64,000 bases of DNA from Psychrobacter namhaensis (GTDB lineage: Bacteria > Pseudomonadota > Gammaproteobacteria > Pseudomonadales > Moraxellaceae). Position numbers and translations under genes: made by a program. Location of the stretch: the NCBI RefSeq assembly GCF_016107545.1, contig NZ_JABASS010000013.1, positions 1 to 64,000 on the forward strand, written 5' to 3'. The notes under the pieces were generated by a model. The model was given only the letters and a program-made list of their open reading frames with translations. It made no database searches and was not told the DNA's origin. Below, one piece after another: positions 1-9,377 of this stretch (the stretch's first letter is position 1; each line of letters begins with the position of its first letter).

Positions 1-13
1 TCGTAACGCATAA

Positions 14-48
14 AAATACCCCATAAGTTGTGTCCAACTTATGGGGGT
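14..48 (-). terminator. Rho-independent terminator of the pirin gene
   Basis: An inverted repeat (CCCCATAAGTTG paired with CAACTTATGGGG) is followed, when read on the minus strand, by a T-rich run. It lies about 60 bases past the pirin stop codon and fits as its terminator. Confidence 0.75.
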
Positions 49-106
49 CAGTTCAGTTAGGGGGCTTTTCTTATGCAGAGACACTTACAGAGACATTGAT
101 CGTCTA

Positions 107-1105
107 TCAAACTTCTTCGTTTGCAAACTTCCCCGTTTGATAATCACGAAACGTTTGGCGCAGCTCTTCTTGGGTATTCATGACAAAAGGGCCATGACCG
201 GCCACTGGTTCACCAATAGGTTCGCCGCTGAGCAACAGTAGCTTGACAGGCGCTAGCGTTTGCCCGTCAGCAGTGGTACGAGGGTAATGTAACTCAATCG
301 TATCGGTAGCAGGGCGAGATGCGTCAGAGGCTGGCTTTTTTTGAGCGTCTAGGCGGCTTTGAGGGGGCGCTGCAAATTGAATCAAACGGCCTGCACTCAC
401 TCGTGTGCCATTGACCAGCAATTCGCCTTCTTGCACTAATAGGAGCGTATTGTGGGTGCTGGGGACGTGTAGGGTCGTCGCTCCAGCGGTATGCAGCTCA
501 ATATCCCACACATTAATGGGCGTAAACGTACTGGCTGCCCCTGTGACGCCGTGCCAGTCGCCAGCGATGATAGCAGCCTGACCAATCGGCGCTTGATGGT
601 CAGCGTCACTACTGTCTGTCAGCTCGATGATAGGCATCTCGGCGCGCTTGATGGATTGATACTTTGGCGCGGTAAGCTTATGGGCGCTTGGCAGGTTCAC
701 CCACATTTGCACCATACTAAAAACGCCACCGCGCTGACCGAACGCCTCTGAATGAAACTCCTCATGCAAGATACCGCGCCCTGCGGTCATCCACTGTACA
801 TCGCCTTCTAAAATATCACCGTGGCCACCTGTTGAGTCTGCGTGACTGATTTCGCCTGAATAGGCAATGGTGACGGTCTCAAACCCTTTGTGGGGGTGCT
901 GCCCGATGCCATGCGGCTGCGACTGATAATGAGGGTTGGGTGCAAAGGTGGTCGGCGTGCCATAATCGAACAATAAAAATGGATCAGTATGGCTATAATT
1001 AAAATTCGGGTTATCCTCAATGTGATTGATAAGGGTTTTTACAAAAAAACCATCCCCTACCCAGTGTGGCGCTTTGTCACCATGTATATTTTTAATTGGA
1101 CGCAT
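107..1105 (-). CDS. Pirin family protein
   Basis: A 332-residue cupin protein of the pirin family. The N-terminal cupin carries the family metal site: HPHKGFET at about residues 70-77 and GILHEE at 111-116, giving the expected His/His/His/Glu ligand set. A second cupin follows (about 185-330). Bacterial pirins are non-heme iron proteins; some have quercetinase activity and others bind metabolic enzymes, so the substrate here is unknown. The start is ATG with only a weak GA-rich ribosome site. It is a single gene with its own terminator; the neighbour at 1224 is also on the minus strand, 118 bases upstream. Residues about 250-280 form a loose, polar, alanine-rich linker. Confidence 0.9.
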   Translation of the reverse strand: MRPIKNIHGDKAPHWVGDGFFVKTLINHIEDNPNFNYSHTDPFLLFDYGTPTTFAPNPHYQSQPHGIGQHPHKGFETVTIAYSGEISHADSTGGHGDILEGDVQWMTAGRGILHEEFHSEAFGQRGGVFSMVQMWVNLPSAHKLTAPKYQSIKRAEMPIIELTDSSDADHQAPIGQAAIIAGDWHGVTGAASTFTPINVWDIELHTAGATTLHVPSTHNTLLLVQEGELLVNGTRVSAGRLIQFAAPPQSRLDAQKKPASDASRPATDTIELHYPRTTADGQTLAPVKLLLLSGEPIGEPVAGHGPFVMNTQEELRQTFRDYQTGKFANEEV

Positions 1106-1223
1106 TGCTCATCTCATCAGTCTAAGTAAAACAAATATCAACAACTCAACAATATTTAGTAATTCTACAGTAAAATCGACTTATGTTCTATTTTTTCTAC
1201 AATGACCAATGCATGCTTTAGCG

Positions 1224-2507
1224 TTAGACGACTTCACCACTGACAAAACCACTTGCCCACGCCCATTGAAAATTATAACCGCCAAGCCAGCCTGTAACGT
1301 CAAGCACCTCGCCGACAAAGTACAATCCCTCTTGCAATTTGCTTTGCATGGTTTTAGAGGATACCTCATCGGTTTTGACACCGCCGCGCGTCACTTCCGC
1401 TGTGCGATAGCCCTCTGTACCAGAAGGTTTTAGTTGCCAGCCGTTGAGAGTGGTGCCCAGCTCAAGCAGCCGCTCATCTTTAATATTGGCAAGTTCCGTG
1501 TCTTTTATATCGTCCCATAGTTGCGTTTGCAGTGCTGCCAGTAGTTTTTTGGGTAGCGCGCTGTTCGTATTTTCGGTCAGTACCGTACGAATCAGTTGTC
1601 TTGGGTGCGATTTTTTGTGCGCAAGCAGCAGCGCGGTCACATCGGTGTCTGGTAGTAAATTGATGCTGATGCTCTCGCCCGTATGCCAGTAGTTTGACAG
1701 CTGTAGCATGGCAGGGCCCGAGAGTCCGCGGTGGGTGAATAACAATGGCAATTTAAAAGAGATGCGCTCGTTACTGGCAATCACGGGCAGACTAATACCC
1801 GCTAGCGATCGAATCAGCTCGCCTGTTTTATCGGTAAAGGTAAAGGGTACTAAGCTTGCGTCAGTGGCTATCAGTGTGTGGCCAAACTGTTGTGCCAGCT
1901 CATAACCCAAACCGCTTGCCCCCATGGTGGGGATAGAGAGTCCGCCCGTAGCGACGACTAACGACTCACAGCTATAGCTGACTTGAGAGGATTTAGCCCC
2001 ACTCGCCATGTCTTTTTTATTGAGTGCCTTACTGGTGGCTAACTGGAAACGGGTTGTATTATCCCGCTCGACAGTGTTGACGCTGTCAATTTTGGTGTTG
2101 AGCCGTACTTGTACACCGACTGCGCGGCATTCATCAAGCAGCATGGTCAAAATATCTTGTGCAGAATCATCACAAAACAGTTGTCCGTGTTCACGCTCGT
2201 GATAAGGGATCTTATGCCCCTCAACCATAGCAATAAACTCCCAACTGGGATAACGACTGAGCGCAGATTTGCAGAAATGAGGGTTGGTGCCGATAAAGTG
2301 CTCAGGCTCAACAAAGTAGTTGGTAAAATTACAACGGCCACCACCTGACATGAGAATTTTTTTACCGGCTTTATTGGCATGGTCTAACACTAGAACGCGC
2401 CGCCCACGCCGACCGGCAGTGAGCGCACAGTATAACCCAGACGCGCCCGCGCCGATGATGATGACATCATAGTGAGTGGGGGGTGGGGTGTTGTGATGAT
2501 TACTCAT
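1224..2507 (-). CDS. HI0933/YhiN-family NAD(P)/FAD-dependent oxidoreductase
   Basis: A 427-residue flavoprotein. An N-terminal Rossmann dinucleotide-binding motif (IIGAGASGLYCAL, about residues 16-28) is followed by KKILMSGGGRCNFTN (about 48-62), a hallmark of the HI0933/YhiN family. The C-terminal TGWLGGYNFQWAWASG closes the FAD site. Length matches the family (about 400 residues). Members are annotated as aminoacetone oxidase family enzymes, but the physiological substrate of most is not settled. It is transcribed alone or with the downstream pirin gene. Confidence 0.88.
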   Translation of the reverse strand: MSNHHNTPPPTHYDVIIIGAGASGLYCALTAGRRGRRVLVLDHANKAGKKILMSGGGRCNFTNYFVEPEHFIGTNPHFCKSALSRYPSWEFIAMVEGHKIPYHEREHGQLFCDDSAQDILTMLLDECRAVGVQVRLNTKIDSVNTVERDNTTRFQLATSKALNKKDMASGAKSSQVSYSCESLVVATGGLSIPTMGASGLGYELAQQFGHTLIATDASLVPFTFTDKTGELIRSLAGISLPVIASNERISFKLPLLFTHRGLSGPAMLQLSNYWHTGESISINLLPDTDVTALLLAHKKSHPRQLIRTVLTENTNSALPKKLLAALQTQLWDDIKDTELANIKDERLLELGTTLNGWQLKPSGTEGYRTAEVTRGGVKTDEVSSKTMQSKLQEGLYFVGEVLDVTGWLGGYNFQWAWASGFVSGEVV

Positions 2508-2959
2508 TGTGGTCTCGTAAAATGACAGGTATAAAAAGGTAAGAATAAAGCCAATGGCGTATGTTAACCATTGCTTACGTTAAAAAATCAGATTGGGTTG
2601 ATCGTTTTAAGCGATAACGTTTGTGTAGCTATTGTCCATATTTCATATCAGGTTACAAGGGTTAAATTTGCCAGATTCAAATGTTAGCCCAACTCAGTCT
2701 CGGTAGCCACGATATTGAGGCCGAAGTAAAGGAGGTGTTTAACCTCGTTCTACGGTCATAAGTGGCCTCGCGTTACCAAGTGTACACCTGTGCAGTGAAA
2801 TTGTTATGATTGGCAGTTGATGTCTTGCAACCATCCTGCTTATTTGTCACACTACTGATAGGTGTTACACGTTATGGAAGATGACTCTTATTACCGGTAC
2901 AGACAGTCGTTATCGACGGTTGTGAGTACAGTTTGTAATAATTAAAAAGGATGAGCACT
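2508..2959. other. Intergenic region between two divergent genes
   Basis: About 450 bases between the HI0933-type gene (minus) and acsA (plus). It should contain both promoters. I see no clear gene, riboswitch or transposon end; a short GAGGT/ACCTC inverted repeat near 2730-2745 is the only local structure noticed. Confidence 0.5.
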
Positions 2960-4921
2960 ATGACACAGAAATCATTTCCTATTGCCGCCGAGTTCCTCGC
3001 TGCTGCCAATATGCCAGCTGAACAATACGCCACAGAGTATCAGCAGTCGATCGAATCGCCTGACTCCAATGCAGCCTTTTGGGCGCAACGTGCCGAGCTG
3101 ATTGACTGGATAAAAAAACCCACCAAGATCCGCGATGTGAACTATGATTTAGACGATTTTCGCATCAAATGGTTTGAAGATGGTGAGTTAAACATCTCTA
3201 CCAACTGTCTTGATCGACATGTCAAAAAAAATCCCTACAAGCCCGCCATTATTTGGGAAGGGGATCATCCCTCACTTCATAAAATTATCTCTTTTAAAGA
3301 GCTGCATGAAGCGGTTTGCCGCTTAGGGAACTCAATGCGCAAGCTTGGCGTCAAAAAAGGCGACCGTGTGACGCTATATATGCCGATGATACCGGAGGCG
3401 ATGGTTGCGATGCTGGCATGTGCTCGTATTGGCGCGGTGCATTCCGTGGTTTTTGGGGGTTTCTCTGCTGAGAGCTTGGGCAATCGCCTGATAGACAGCC
3501 GCTCAAAAATCGTCATCACTGCTGATGAAGGCATACGGGGTAACAAGCGTACGCCGCTCAAAGCCAATGTCGATCGGGCATTAGATATGGATGGTACAGA
3601 CAGCGTTACCAACGTCATTGTCGTCCATCGTACGGGTAACTCTGTCCCCATGAGTGGCCGCCGTGACGTTTGGTATCACAGTTTGGTGGATGGGGAATCC
3701 GTACATTGCGAGCCTGAAGTCATGAATGCCGAAGACCCGTTGTTTTTATTATACACCTCGGGTTCTACGGGCAAACCTAAAGGCGTGGTGCATACAACTG
3801 GTGGCTATATCACTTACGCCCTCTCAAGCTTCCGAGATGTCTTTGATGTCAAAGACGATGACGTCTACTGGTGTACAGCAGATGTAGGCTGGATCACAGG
3901 CCATACTTACTCAACCTACGCGCCGCTTGCCAATGGCACGACGACCGTGATGTTCGAGGGGGTGCCAGAGTATCCAACGTGGGCACGTGTTGGCCATATT
4001 ATTGATAAGCACAATATCACGATTTTATACACGGCACCGACGGCGATTCGAGCGATGATGAAAGAAGGCGATGCGTTTGTTCGTGAGTCGGATCGCTCAA
4101 GCCTACGCTTGCTTGGGTCAGTCGGTGAGCCGATTAATCCAGAGGCTTGGGACTGGTATTATCATGTCGTCGGCGATGGCCATTGTCCTGTCGTCGATAC
4201 GTGGTGGCAGACCGAAACTGGCGGCATCCTAATGGCACCGATTCCAGGGGCGGTCGCTCTCAAACCGGGCGCGGCGATGAACCCACTATATGGTATCAAA
4301 CCAGAAATCATTGATCGCGACGGTACGGTATTAGAAGGCGCTGCTGAAGGTAACTTGGCAATTAATAGTAGCTGGCCGGGACAGATGCGAACGATTTACA
4401 ATGACCATGAGCGCTTTTTGCAGACTTACTTTAGTGAGTATCCAGGCTTTTATTTTACGGGTGATGGCGCCCAGCGTGATGAAGATGGCCATTACTGGAT
4501 TACGGGGCGGGTGGATGATGTGCTCAATGTCTCAGGCCATCGTCTGGGTACCGCAGAAATAGAAAGCGCCGTGGTCGCTCACCCTGCTACGGCTGAGGCC
4601 GCTATTGTCGGTATGCCACATGAGATTCGCGGTACGGGTATTTGTGCTTTTATTATCCTAAAGTCTGGTGAAAACGAGACGGAGTCACTAAGGGCTGAGC
4701 TGAATCGACACGTGCGTGCTGAGATCGGTCCGATTGCCAATCTAGACACGATTCATATTGTCAATGCGCTCCCAAAAACGCGCTCGGGGAAAATCATGCG
4801 CCGTATCCTACGTAATCTGGCAGCGGGACAATATGTGGGGCTGGGCGATTTATCTACTTTGGCTGATAGCTCGGTGATTAATAAACTGGTCGAGGTGGTT
4901 AAGGCCGAGCGTGGAGAGTAG
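2960..4921 (+). CDS. acsA: Acetyl-CoA synthetase (acetate-CoA ligase)
   Basis: Activates acetate to acetyl-CoA through acetyl-AMP, letting the cell grow on acetate. The adenylate-forming signature [11 protein letters not shown] lies at about residue 268, the A5-type WWQTETGG motif near 414, and the hinge/catalytic [14 protein letters not shown] near 516. [11 protein letters not shown] near 604 carries the conserved C-terminal lysine, known in this family as the site of regulatory acetylation. The full length of about 653 residues matches Acs. An ATG exists at 2951, but AAGGA at 2948-2952 is placed correctly for the ATG at 2960, which I chose. Together with ackA-pta at 23561-27070, the window encodes both the high-affinity and the reversible acetate routes. 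Confidence 0.96.
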   Translation: MTQKSFPIAAEFLAAANMPAEQYATEYQQSIESPDSNAAFWAQRAELIDWIKKPTKIRDVNYDLDDFRIKWFEDGELNISTNCLDRHVKKNPYKPAIIWEGDHPSLHKIISFKELHEAVCRLGNSMRKLGVKKGDRVTLYMPMIPEAMVAMLACARIGAVHSVVFGGFSAESLGNRLIDSRSKIVITADEGIRGNKRTPLKANVDRALDMDGTDSVTNVIVVHRTGNSVPMSGRRDVWYHSLVDGESVHCEPEVMNAEDPLFLLYTSGSTGKPKGVVHTTGGYITYALSSFRDVFDVKDDDVYWCTADVGWITGHTYSTYAPLANGTTTVMFEGVPEYPTWARVGHIIDKHNITILYTAPTAIRAMMKEGDAFVRESDRSSLRLLGSVGEPINPEAWDWYYHVVGDGHCPVVDTWWQTETGGILMAPIPGAVALKPGAAMNPLYGIKPEIIDRDGTVLEGAAEGNLAINSSWPGQMRTIYNDHERFLQTYFSEYPGFYFTGDGAQRDEDGHYWITGRVDDVLNVSGHRLGTAEIESAVVAHPATAEAAIVGMPHEIRGTGICAFIILKSGENETESLRAELNRHVRAEIGPIANLDTIHIVNALPKTRSGKIMRRILRNLAAGQYVGLGDLSTLADSSVINKLVEVVKAERGE

Positions 4922-5023
4922 GCTAAGTCGCTGACAGTTTGGTTATACATCATCAAAGGCTATTATTAAAAACTGTCGCTAAAGACTATTAAAGATGGCC
5001 TTAAAGACTCACGGCTAACCTTC

Positions 5024-5059
5024 AAAAAGCCATGTTACTAGCGATAGCATGGCTTTTTT
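5024..5059 (+). terminator. Rho-independent terminator after acsA
   Basis: The inverted repeat AAAAAGCCATG/CATGGCTTTTT with a 13-base loop ends in a T-run. It lies about 100 bases after the acsA stop. Confidence 0.85.
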
Positions 5060-5276
5060 ACGTAGATGATATTGCTATACCCGCGGTTTCAAGGTTCAAT
5101 ATTATGTAAAGCAAACCTATTTTTATCCATAGCCGTTTCAATATAAGTTGGATACAAGAAAGACGAGTAAAGGTACTACAAATAGTAGACTAATCGAGTC
5201 TGACACCGTTTCCGACTTATAGGAAATTGACTATACATTCAACTTTACTCAATGCTTTATAAGGCCCACTGTCATT
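5060..5276 (+). other. Leader of the FAD oxidoreductase gene with small hairpins
   Basis: Rest of the 355-base gap between acsA and the next gene. It contains three short perfect inverted repeats in a row: CTAC/GTAG at 5176-5188, AGACT/AGTCT at 5187-5201 and TTTCC/GGAAA at 5109-5126 counted as 5209-5226. The first two overlap, so they could not form together. No known riboswitch class is recognised. Confidence 0.3.
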
Positions 5277-6536
5277 ATGTCCAATTATGCATCGCGTCCT
5301 GCTGATACCACCTCACCAAAAATCGCTATCATCGGTGGGGGTTTGACGGGGCTATTTACTGCCACCTTACTAGAGCGGGCCTTTAAACAAGACCAACCTC
5401 AAAACCCTACGGCAAACTATAGGGCAAACTATAGAGCAAAAGAGAGTCCAGCCACCTCGCGCATTCCGCAAATTACCATTTTTGAGAAGTCACGCAGTGT
5501 TGGGCGGTTGGCGACGCGTTATCGTACCAAGAGCCAGACAGCTACTAGTAGTCCGCAAAATTGGCAGTGGGCGTTTGGCGCGCAGTTTTTTACTGCCAAG
5601 ACGGCTGGTTTTCAGCAATTCATTGCGCCTTGGTTAGAGACTGGGTTGCTACAGCCGTGGTGTGCGCAAGTGGTCAGCGTAACGCCCCTCAATGACGAGA
5701 CTCAATCACCTGACATCCAAAATAAAGAGCAATGGAATACCACGCAAGCTCGCTATATCAGCACGCCCAAAATGACCAGTTGGGGACGAGTATTAGCCGA
5801 TGAACTGGTGCATACCACCATAAAATTTCAGACGCGTGTTGCACCATTGAATCAAGATGCCCACGACCGTGTGAATAAAAAAACCGAACTGTTTGATGAC
5901 AGTGGCGCCAGTCTCGGCTGGTTTGATTGGGTCATTTGTACGGTACCTAACGGACAGGCTGCCGAGCTTATGGCAAATAGTGGCTTTGGACTGCAAACAA
6001 AAATCTCTAAACCGAAAATGTTGGCGTGCTATACCTTAATGTTAGGCTGGGATCACGAGCAACCATTGCCTCAGACTATCAGCCATCAGACGCCCAATTG
6101 GGATGTGGCTTATGTGAGTGATTCGCCCCTAGACAGAATATTTATCGAACACCAAAAGCCTGCGCATAATAAATTACTACCGAGTATGACTATTCACGCC
6201 CGTAATGACTGGTCAGAAGCGCATGTCGATGATGATATTGAAGCGGTAAAAGCGCACCTACTACAAGCCGCACAGCAAGCACTAAATTGGAGTGCTGACA
6301 GTGCGCCCACTCAAATTGACTGTCATCGCTGGCGTTATGCGGCAACGATGTTGGAGACTGACAGCCGAGACAATGATGAAGTGCTAGGCATTTTGCTGGA
6401 TCAGGAGCATCACTGGGTCGTGAGTGGTGATTGGTGCGGGCAAGGCAACATTGAAAGCGGCTACCAGATGGCACAAAAAACGGTAGAAGCCATGGTTTCT
6501 ACAATGACAATGCTGCCTGTCAAGGAAGGGAGGTAA
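5277..6536 (+). CDS. NAD(P)/FAD-dependent oxidoreductase, renalase-like
   Basis: A 419-residue flavoprotein. The dinucleotide-binding motif IAIIGGGLTGLFTATLLERA lies at about residues 16-35, followed by FEKSRSVGRLATRY near 67-81 and the C-terminal WVVSGDWCGQGNIESGY, where FAD binding is completed. This arrangement is that of the bacterial renalase-like / amine oxidase-type flavoproteins; the substrate is unknown. Residues about 44-54 hold a short duplicated stretch (NYRA twice) encoded by an in-frame 12-base tandem repeat in a variable loop. The gene ends 3 bases before the MgtC-like gene, so the two are probably cotranscribed. Confidence 0.82.
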   Translation: MSNYASRPADTTSPKIAIIGGGLTGLFTATLLERAFKQDQPQNPTANYRANYRAKESPATSRIPQITIFEKSRSVGRLATRYRTKSQTATSSPQNWQWAFGAQFFTAKTAGFQQFIAPWLETGLLQPWCAQVVSVTPLNDETQSPDIQNKEQWNTTQARYISTPKMTSWGRVLADELVHTTIKFQTRVAPLNQDAHDRVNKKTELFDDSGASLGWFDWVICTVPNGQAAELMANSGFGLQTKISKPKMLACYTLMLGWDHEQPLPQTISHQTPNWDVAYVSDSPLDRIFIEHQKPAHNKLLPSMTIHARNDWSEAHVDDDIEAVKAHLLQAAQQALNWSADSAPTQIDCHRWRYAATMLETDSRDNDEVLGILLDQEHHWVVSGDWCGQGNIESGYQMAQKTVEAMVSTMTMLPVKEGR

Positions 6537-6539
6537 ACC

Positions 6540-7001
6540 ATGTTTGGGTTCGATATAGATTTAGAGCTGATGGGCTATCACTTTTTTCAACTGGGCGTTG
6601 CCTTTATCCTCTCATTGCCGATCGCTCTGAACCGTGAGATGAAAGACAATGGGGCAGGACTCAGAACATTTCCATTAGTCACCATCGCCTCATGTGCCTT
6701 TATGCTGGTGGGTATGGATATTTATGAATCTGCAGGTGAAGCGAGAATTATGTATGCCATCATCACGGGCATGGGCTTTATCGGTGGTGGGGCTATTTTT
6801 AAAAATGAACAGGGCTCAAAGGGCACAGCGACGGCAGCCAGTTTATGGAATACGGGCGCTATCGGTATTTCTGTGGCATACAATCGTTACGAGATTGCTA
6901 TTATACTCTCGGTTGTTGGCTTCTTAATCCTGCAATTTTCAGAACCGTTTAAGAAAGACGACAAACTGCAGGAGACGGGAAATGAGGACAAAAAATCTTA
7001 A
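6540..7001 (+). CDS. MgtC/SapB-family membrane protein
   Basis: A 153-residue inner-membrane protein with about four hydrophobic segments. It has the MgtC/SapB signature: ALNREMKDNGAGLRTFPLV (about residues 30-48), then GMGFIGGGAIFKNE (about 78-91) and a TAASLWNTGAIG stretch (about 99-110). It corresponds to the conserved membrane domain only and lacks the C-terminal ACT-like domain of Salmonella MgtC. Family members are linked to magnesium limitation and envelope physiology, but that is not shown here. It starts 3 bases after the oxidoreductase stop, with GGGAGG just upstream as ribosome site. Confidence 0.85.
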   Translation: MFGFDIDLELMGYHFFQLGVAFILSLPIALNREMKDNGAGLRTFPLVTIASCAFMLVGMDIYESAGEARIMYAIITGMGFIGGGAIFKNEQGSKGTATAASLWNTGAIGISVAYNRYEIAIILSVVGFLILQFSEPFKKDDKLQETGNEDKKS

Positions 7002-7400
7002 GGATTGACAGTCATAATTTAGTCAAAAAAAAGCCCACAGAGGAGGAACTGTGGACTGAGGAAAACTTAACAGGTGATAAAACCACAAGTAAGTAGATAA
7101 AAATTTATTATTCTTACCGTAAAGATAGTGGCAAACGCTCAGAATTCAAGAAATTCTTACATCTGCTTACAAGTTCTAGTGTACAACTGTATTGAGGTCA
7201 TCTGGGGGTCATAGATATCAGTGATGAAAATGGCGGTTAAAACAGAATAACGGTTAAGGCTGCTTTAAAGAAAAAATCCGGCAACCACACAAGCTGCACA
7301 AGATTGCTAGTGTTGAGGAAGATGCAGAGATGGCATGACGGCATCTGTGAAAAATGCTAAGCTAGCAACATTCTTACGTCCACTATAAACTGGGTTTGCC
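7002..7400. other. Gap before pgsA, holding a minus-strand sRNA candidate
   Basis: About 400 bases without a protein gene. The left end carries a strong terminator-like hairpin that works only on the minus strand, although no minus-strand protein gene lies upstream of it (see the ncRNA entry). The right part should contain the pgsA promoter, which I could not place. Confidence 0.5.
7023..7115 (-). ncRNA. Candidate small RNA with anti-Shine-Dalgarno loop
   Basis: Read on the minus strand, the stem CCACAG/CTGTGG (7049-7054 with 7035-7040) encloses the loop UUCCUCCU and is followed by eight U (7032-7025), a textbook terminator. Upstream on the same strand, TTGAAT (7149-7144) and TATCTT (7127-7122) are 16 bases apart and could be a sigma-70 promoter, predicting a transcript of about 93 nt. 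The loop is complementary to AGGAGGAA, so it could pair with ribosome binding sites. No protein gene on this strand would use the terminator. The promoter is weak on sequence alone, and I do not recognise the RNA as a known family. Confidence 0.45.
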
Positions 7401-8087
7401 ATGACCGAGAGTACACATCTGCACACGCCAGAGCAAAAACCGTTACCAGGGCAAAGTGAAAAAAGCATTTTTAATTTGCCTAATAACCTCACGATTGCAC
7501 GTATCTTAATGATTCCGCTGTTTGTAGCGATTGCCTATTGGCCACCTGCCATGGGGATTGGCATGCCTGCCATCTCAGACAATGTCATTGCTCGAGTAGG
7601 CATGAGTGAGTTTAGTGATAGCTTATTGCGCCATTTGCTATTGACGGGTGTTTTTATCATTGCGGCCATTACCGATTGGCTTGATGGCTATTTTGCCCGT
7701 AAGCTAAACGTGGTGTCTGCCTTTGGCCGCTTCTTAGATCCGGTCGCTGATAAGCTGATGGTGGCGGTAGCGCTGATTGTCTTAGTACAATGGCATCCCA
7801 ATATCATCATGGCGATAGCCGCCATTGTGATTATTTCACGTGAGATTGCTGTGTCAGCGCTACGTGAATGGATGGCGGAGTTGGGCAAAAGTACCAGTGT
7901 CGCCGTCTCTTATGTTGGCAAGCTTAAAACGACGTTTCAAATGATAGCGATCACCGTACTGTTACTCAACTGGCAATCGCTTGAAACGATTGGCTATGTG
8001 TTGATGGTTGCAGCCGTTATTCTCACCTTGTGGTCAATGCTGATTTACTTAAAAGCAGCATGGCCGTATCTAAAGCAGAGTGGCTAG
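7401..8087 (+). CDS. pgsA: CDP-diacylglycerol-glycerol-3-phosphate 3-phosphatidyltransferase
   Basis: Makes phosphatidylglycerophosphate, the committed step to phosphatidylglycerol and cardiolipin, in the inner membrane. The CDP-alcohol phosphotransferase motif is intact: DWLDGYFAR (about residues 93-101), then GRFLDPVADK with the two final aspartates at the expected spacing. Several hydrophobic segments follow. At 228 residues it is longer than E. coli PgsA (about 182), because of an N-terminal extension and a loop after the first membrane segment (about residues 52-70). The terminator at 8151-8184 follows. Confidence 0.92.
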   Translation: MTESTHLHTPEQKPLPGQSEKSIFNLPNNLTIARILMIPLFVAIAYWPPAMGIGMPAISDNVIARVGMSEFSDSLLRHLLLTGVFIIAAITDWLDGYFARKLNVVSAFGRFLDPVADKLMVAVALIVLVQWHPNIIMAIAAIVIISREIAVSALREWMAELGKSTSVAVSYVGKLKTTFQMIAITVLLLNWQSLETIGYVLMVAAVILTLWSMLIYLKAAWPYLKQSG

Positions 8088-8150
8088 CCCTAAGGTGATG
8101 GGACGTAGTGTTAAGAGAGCAGAATAAAAAGTATCATATGAGAAAAAGAG

Positions 8151-8184
8151 AAAACGCCAGTCGCATGAGCCACTGGCGTTTTTT
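8151..8184. terminator. Bidirectional terminator between pgsA and the PPOX gene
   Basis: The stem AAAACGCCAGT/ACTGGCGTTTT with a 10-base loop ends in a T-run on plus and has A-residues on the other side. It separates two convergent genes. Confidence 0.85.
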
Positions 8185-8263
8185 ATGAGATCTCACTTCG
8201 TTAGACTAAAAAATAGTGCTATCTAACTTACTTAACTTATTTACAACTTAGTTATTTAGCTGA

Positions 8264-8758
8264 TTAAAGAGTGACTGAGTTGTTTTCACCCAAGTTGGTC
8301 GCTTTTTTGCCTTCCATAACCGCAGCCGTGGTCATTTTAAACATATTGGCAACCGAGCTGCCACTGAGCCAGTATTCTGCCCCGTGTGGCACCACTTTAA
8401 TCAGTTGGACATTTGGGTCTTCTTTACCTTGCTCATAAAAAGCGTTGTAAACTGGCGACCATAGCTCATCAAGCTTGTCTTGGTCATCGACCAGCTCTGC
8501 TTTACCGTTGATTGAGACATAGTCTTTGGCATCTTGACTGACATACGCCAAGTTCACTTGCGGATTTTGCTTAATGTCTTTGACGGTTTCAGTCGTTTTA
8601 TCCCCGATGAACCAAATCTCTTTTGCCCCAAGACTGGTCTCACTCGTCGTCATCGGGCAAGCATGTAAATGATCTTCGTGTGTGCGAGTGGTCATCATGG
8701 CAAACTTAACGTCTTTTACCAACTCTTGGACTTTATCGATATGGTCTTGTCTACTCAT
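8264..8758 (-). CDS. Pyridoxamine 5'-phosphate oxidase-fold general stress protein
   Basis: A 164-residue split-barrel flavin-binding protein resembling general stress protein 26. The stretch VKFAMMTTRTHEDHLHACPM (about residues 17-36) is the start of the barrel, and EIWFIGDKTTETVKDIKQNPQVNLAYV (two overlapping parts of about 47-73) gives the family's second signature. The C-terminal EYWLSGSSVANMFKM region packs against the barrel. Function is usually inferred as flavin or heme binding under stress; no substrate is known. The start is ATG with AAAAGGAAG as ribosome site. Confidence 0.85.
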   Translation of the reverse strand: MSRQDHIDKVQELVKDVKFAMMTTRTHEDHLHACPMTTSETSLGAKEIWFIGDKTTETVKDIKQNPQVNLAYVSQDAKDYVSINGKAELVDDQDKLDELWSPVYNAFYEQGKEDPNVQLIKVVPHGAEYWLSGSSVANMFKMTTAAVMEGKKATNLGENNSVTL

Positions 8759-9377
8759 AGGAACTTCCTTTTTTATAATGATTGGATGGTGTTCATTAAA
8801 TCTGAATACTTTAGAAAAATAATTTTTGTTCAGAAAAAAGTGCTAATGGCTTAAAATTTAAAAACAAAGTTAAAAACTTAAAGAGTAAAAACAAACAGCT
8901 CATCGGCAACTGGCTTCTAGAATACCGATTTGTAGCGGGCTATTTATATAGGCGCCCAGTAATGCGATGTGAGTGTTTGTAAGGAATATAAGGGTTAAGT
9001 AAAAATTGTGACGCCATCCCCTTAATCCTAAGCTTTAAGGGCCTTCAGGGTTACAGGCGGCGTACCTGAATAAAGGAGTGAGGGCGGCTGGTTGAAGTTT
9101 TCTATATCTCTGCCTGCAACAGCGTCGCAAGTTAAGAGAACTTATAGCAGTAAAACGCTTTTATAGACTGAACTTATTTAGTGTAAACGGATGACAACAA
9201 GCGTCATATGAAGCAGGCGCACTGAGGTATTTTATTTGGATCAAATAGCGGCGTGACGACGATCCTTTCAACAATTTATCTTGGTTTAGACCTGCTTCTT
9301 ATATGGCTTCTTGTTATAATACGCAGACCATTTACTTAGCATGGCAGTGATGCCTTGATCTTACGGATTATGCCTTT
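8759..9377. other. Long intergenic region upstream of purL
   Basis: About 620 bases with no supported gene. Around 9042-9080 a TTCAGG/CCTGAA inverted repeat with a 15-base loop stands out, flanked by CCTT and AAGG. The purL promoter is probably at the right end (see the entry at 9312). I recognise no riboswitch or insertion element. Confidence 0.4.
9312..9320 (+). promoter_or_regulatory. Extended -10 promoter element upstream of purL
   Basis: TGTTATAAT is a perfect TG-n-TATAAT extended -10, 57 bases before the purL start. No good -35 hexamer sits at 17 bases, which is typical of extended -10 promoters. Confidence 0.55.

Noticed and set aside
7035..7054. Terminator for the MgtC-like gene on the plus strand
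   Set aside because: No T-run follows the hairpin on the plus strand; eight A before it make it work only on the minus strand.
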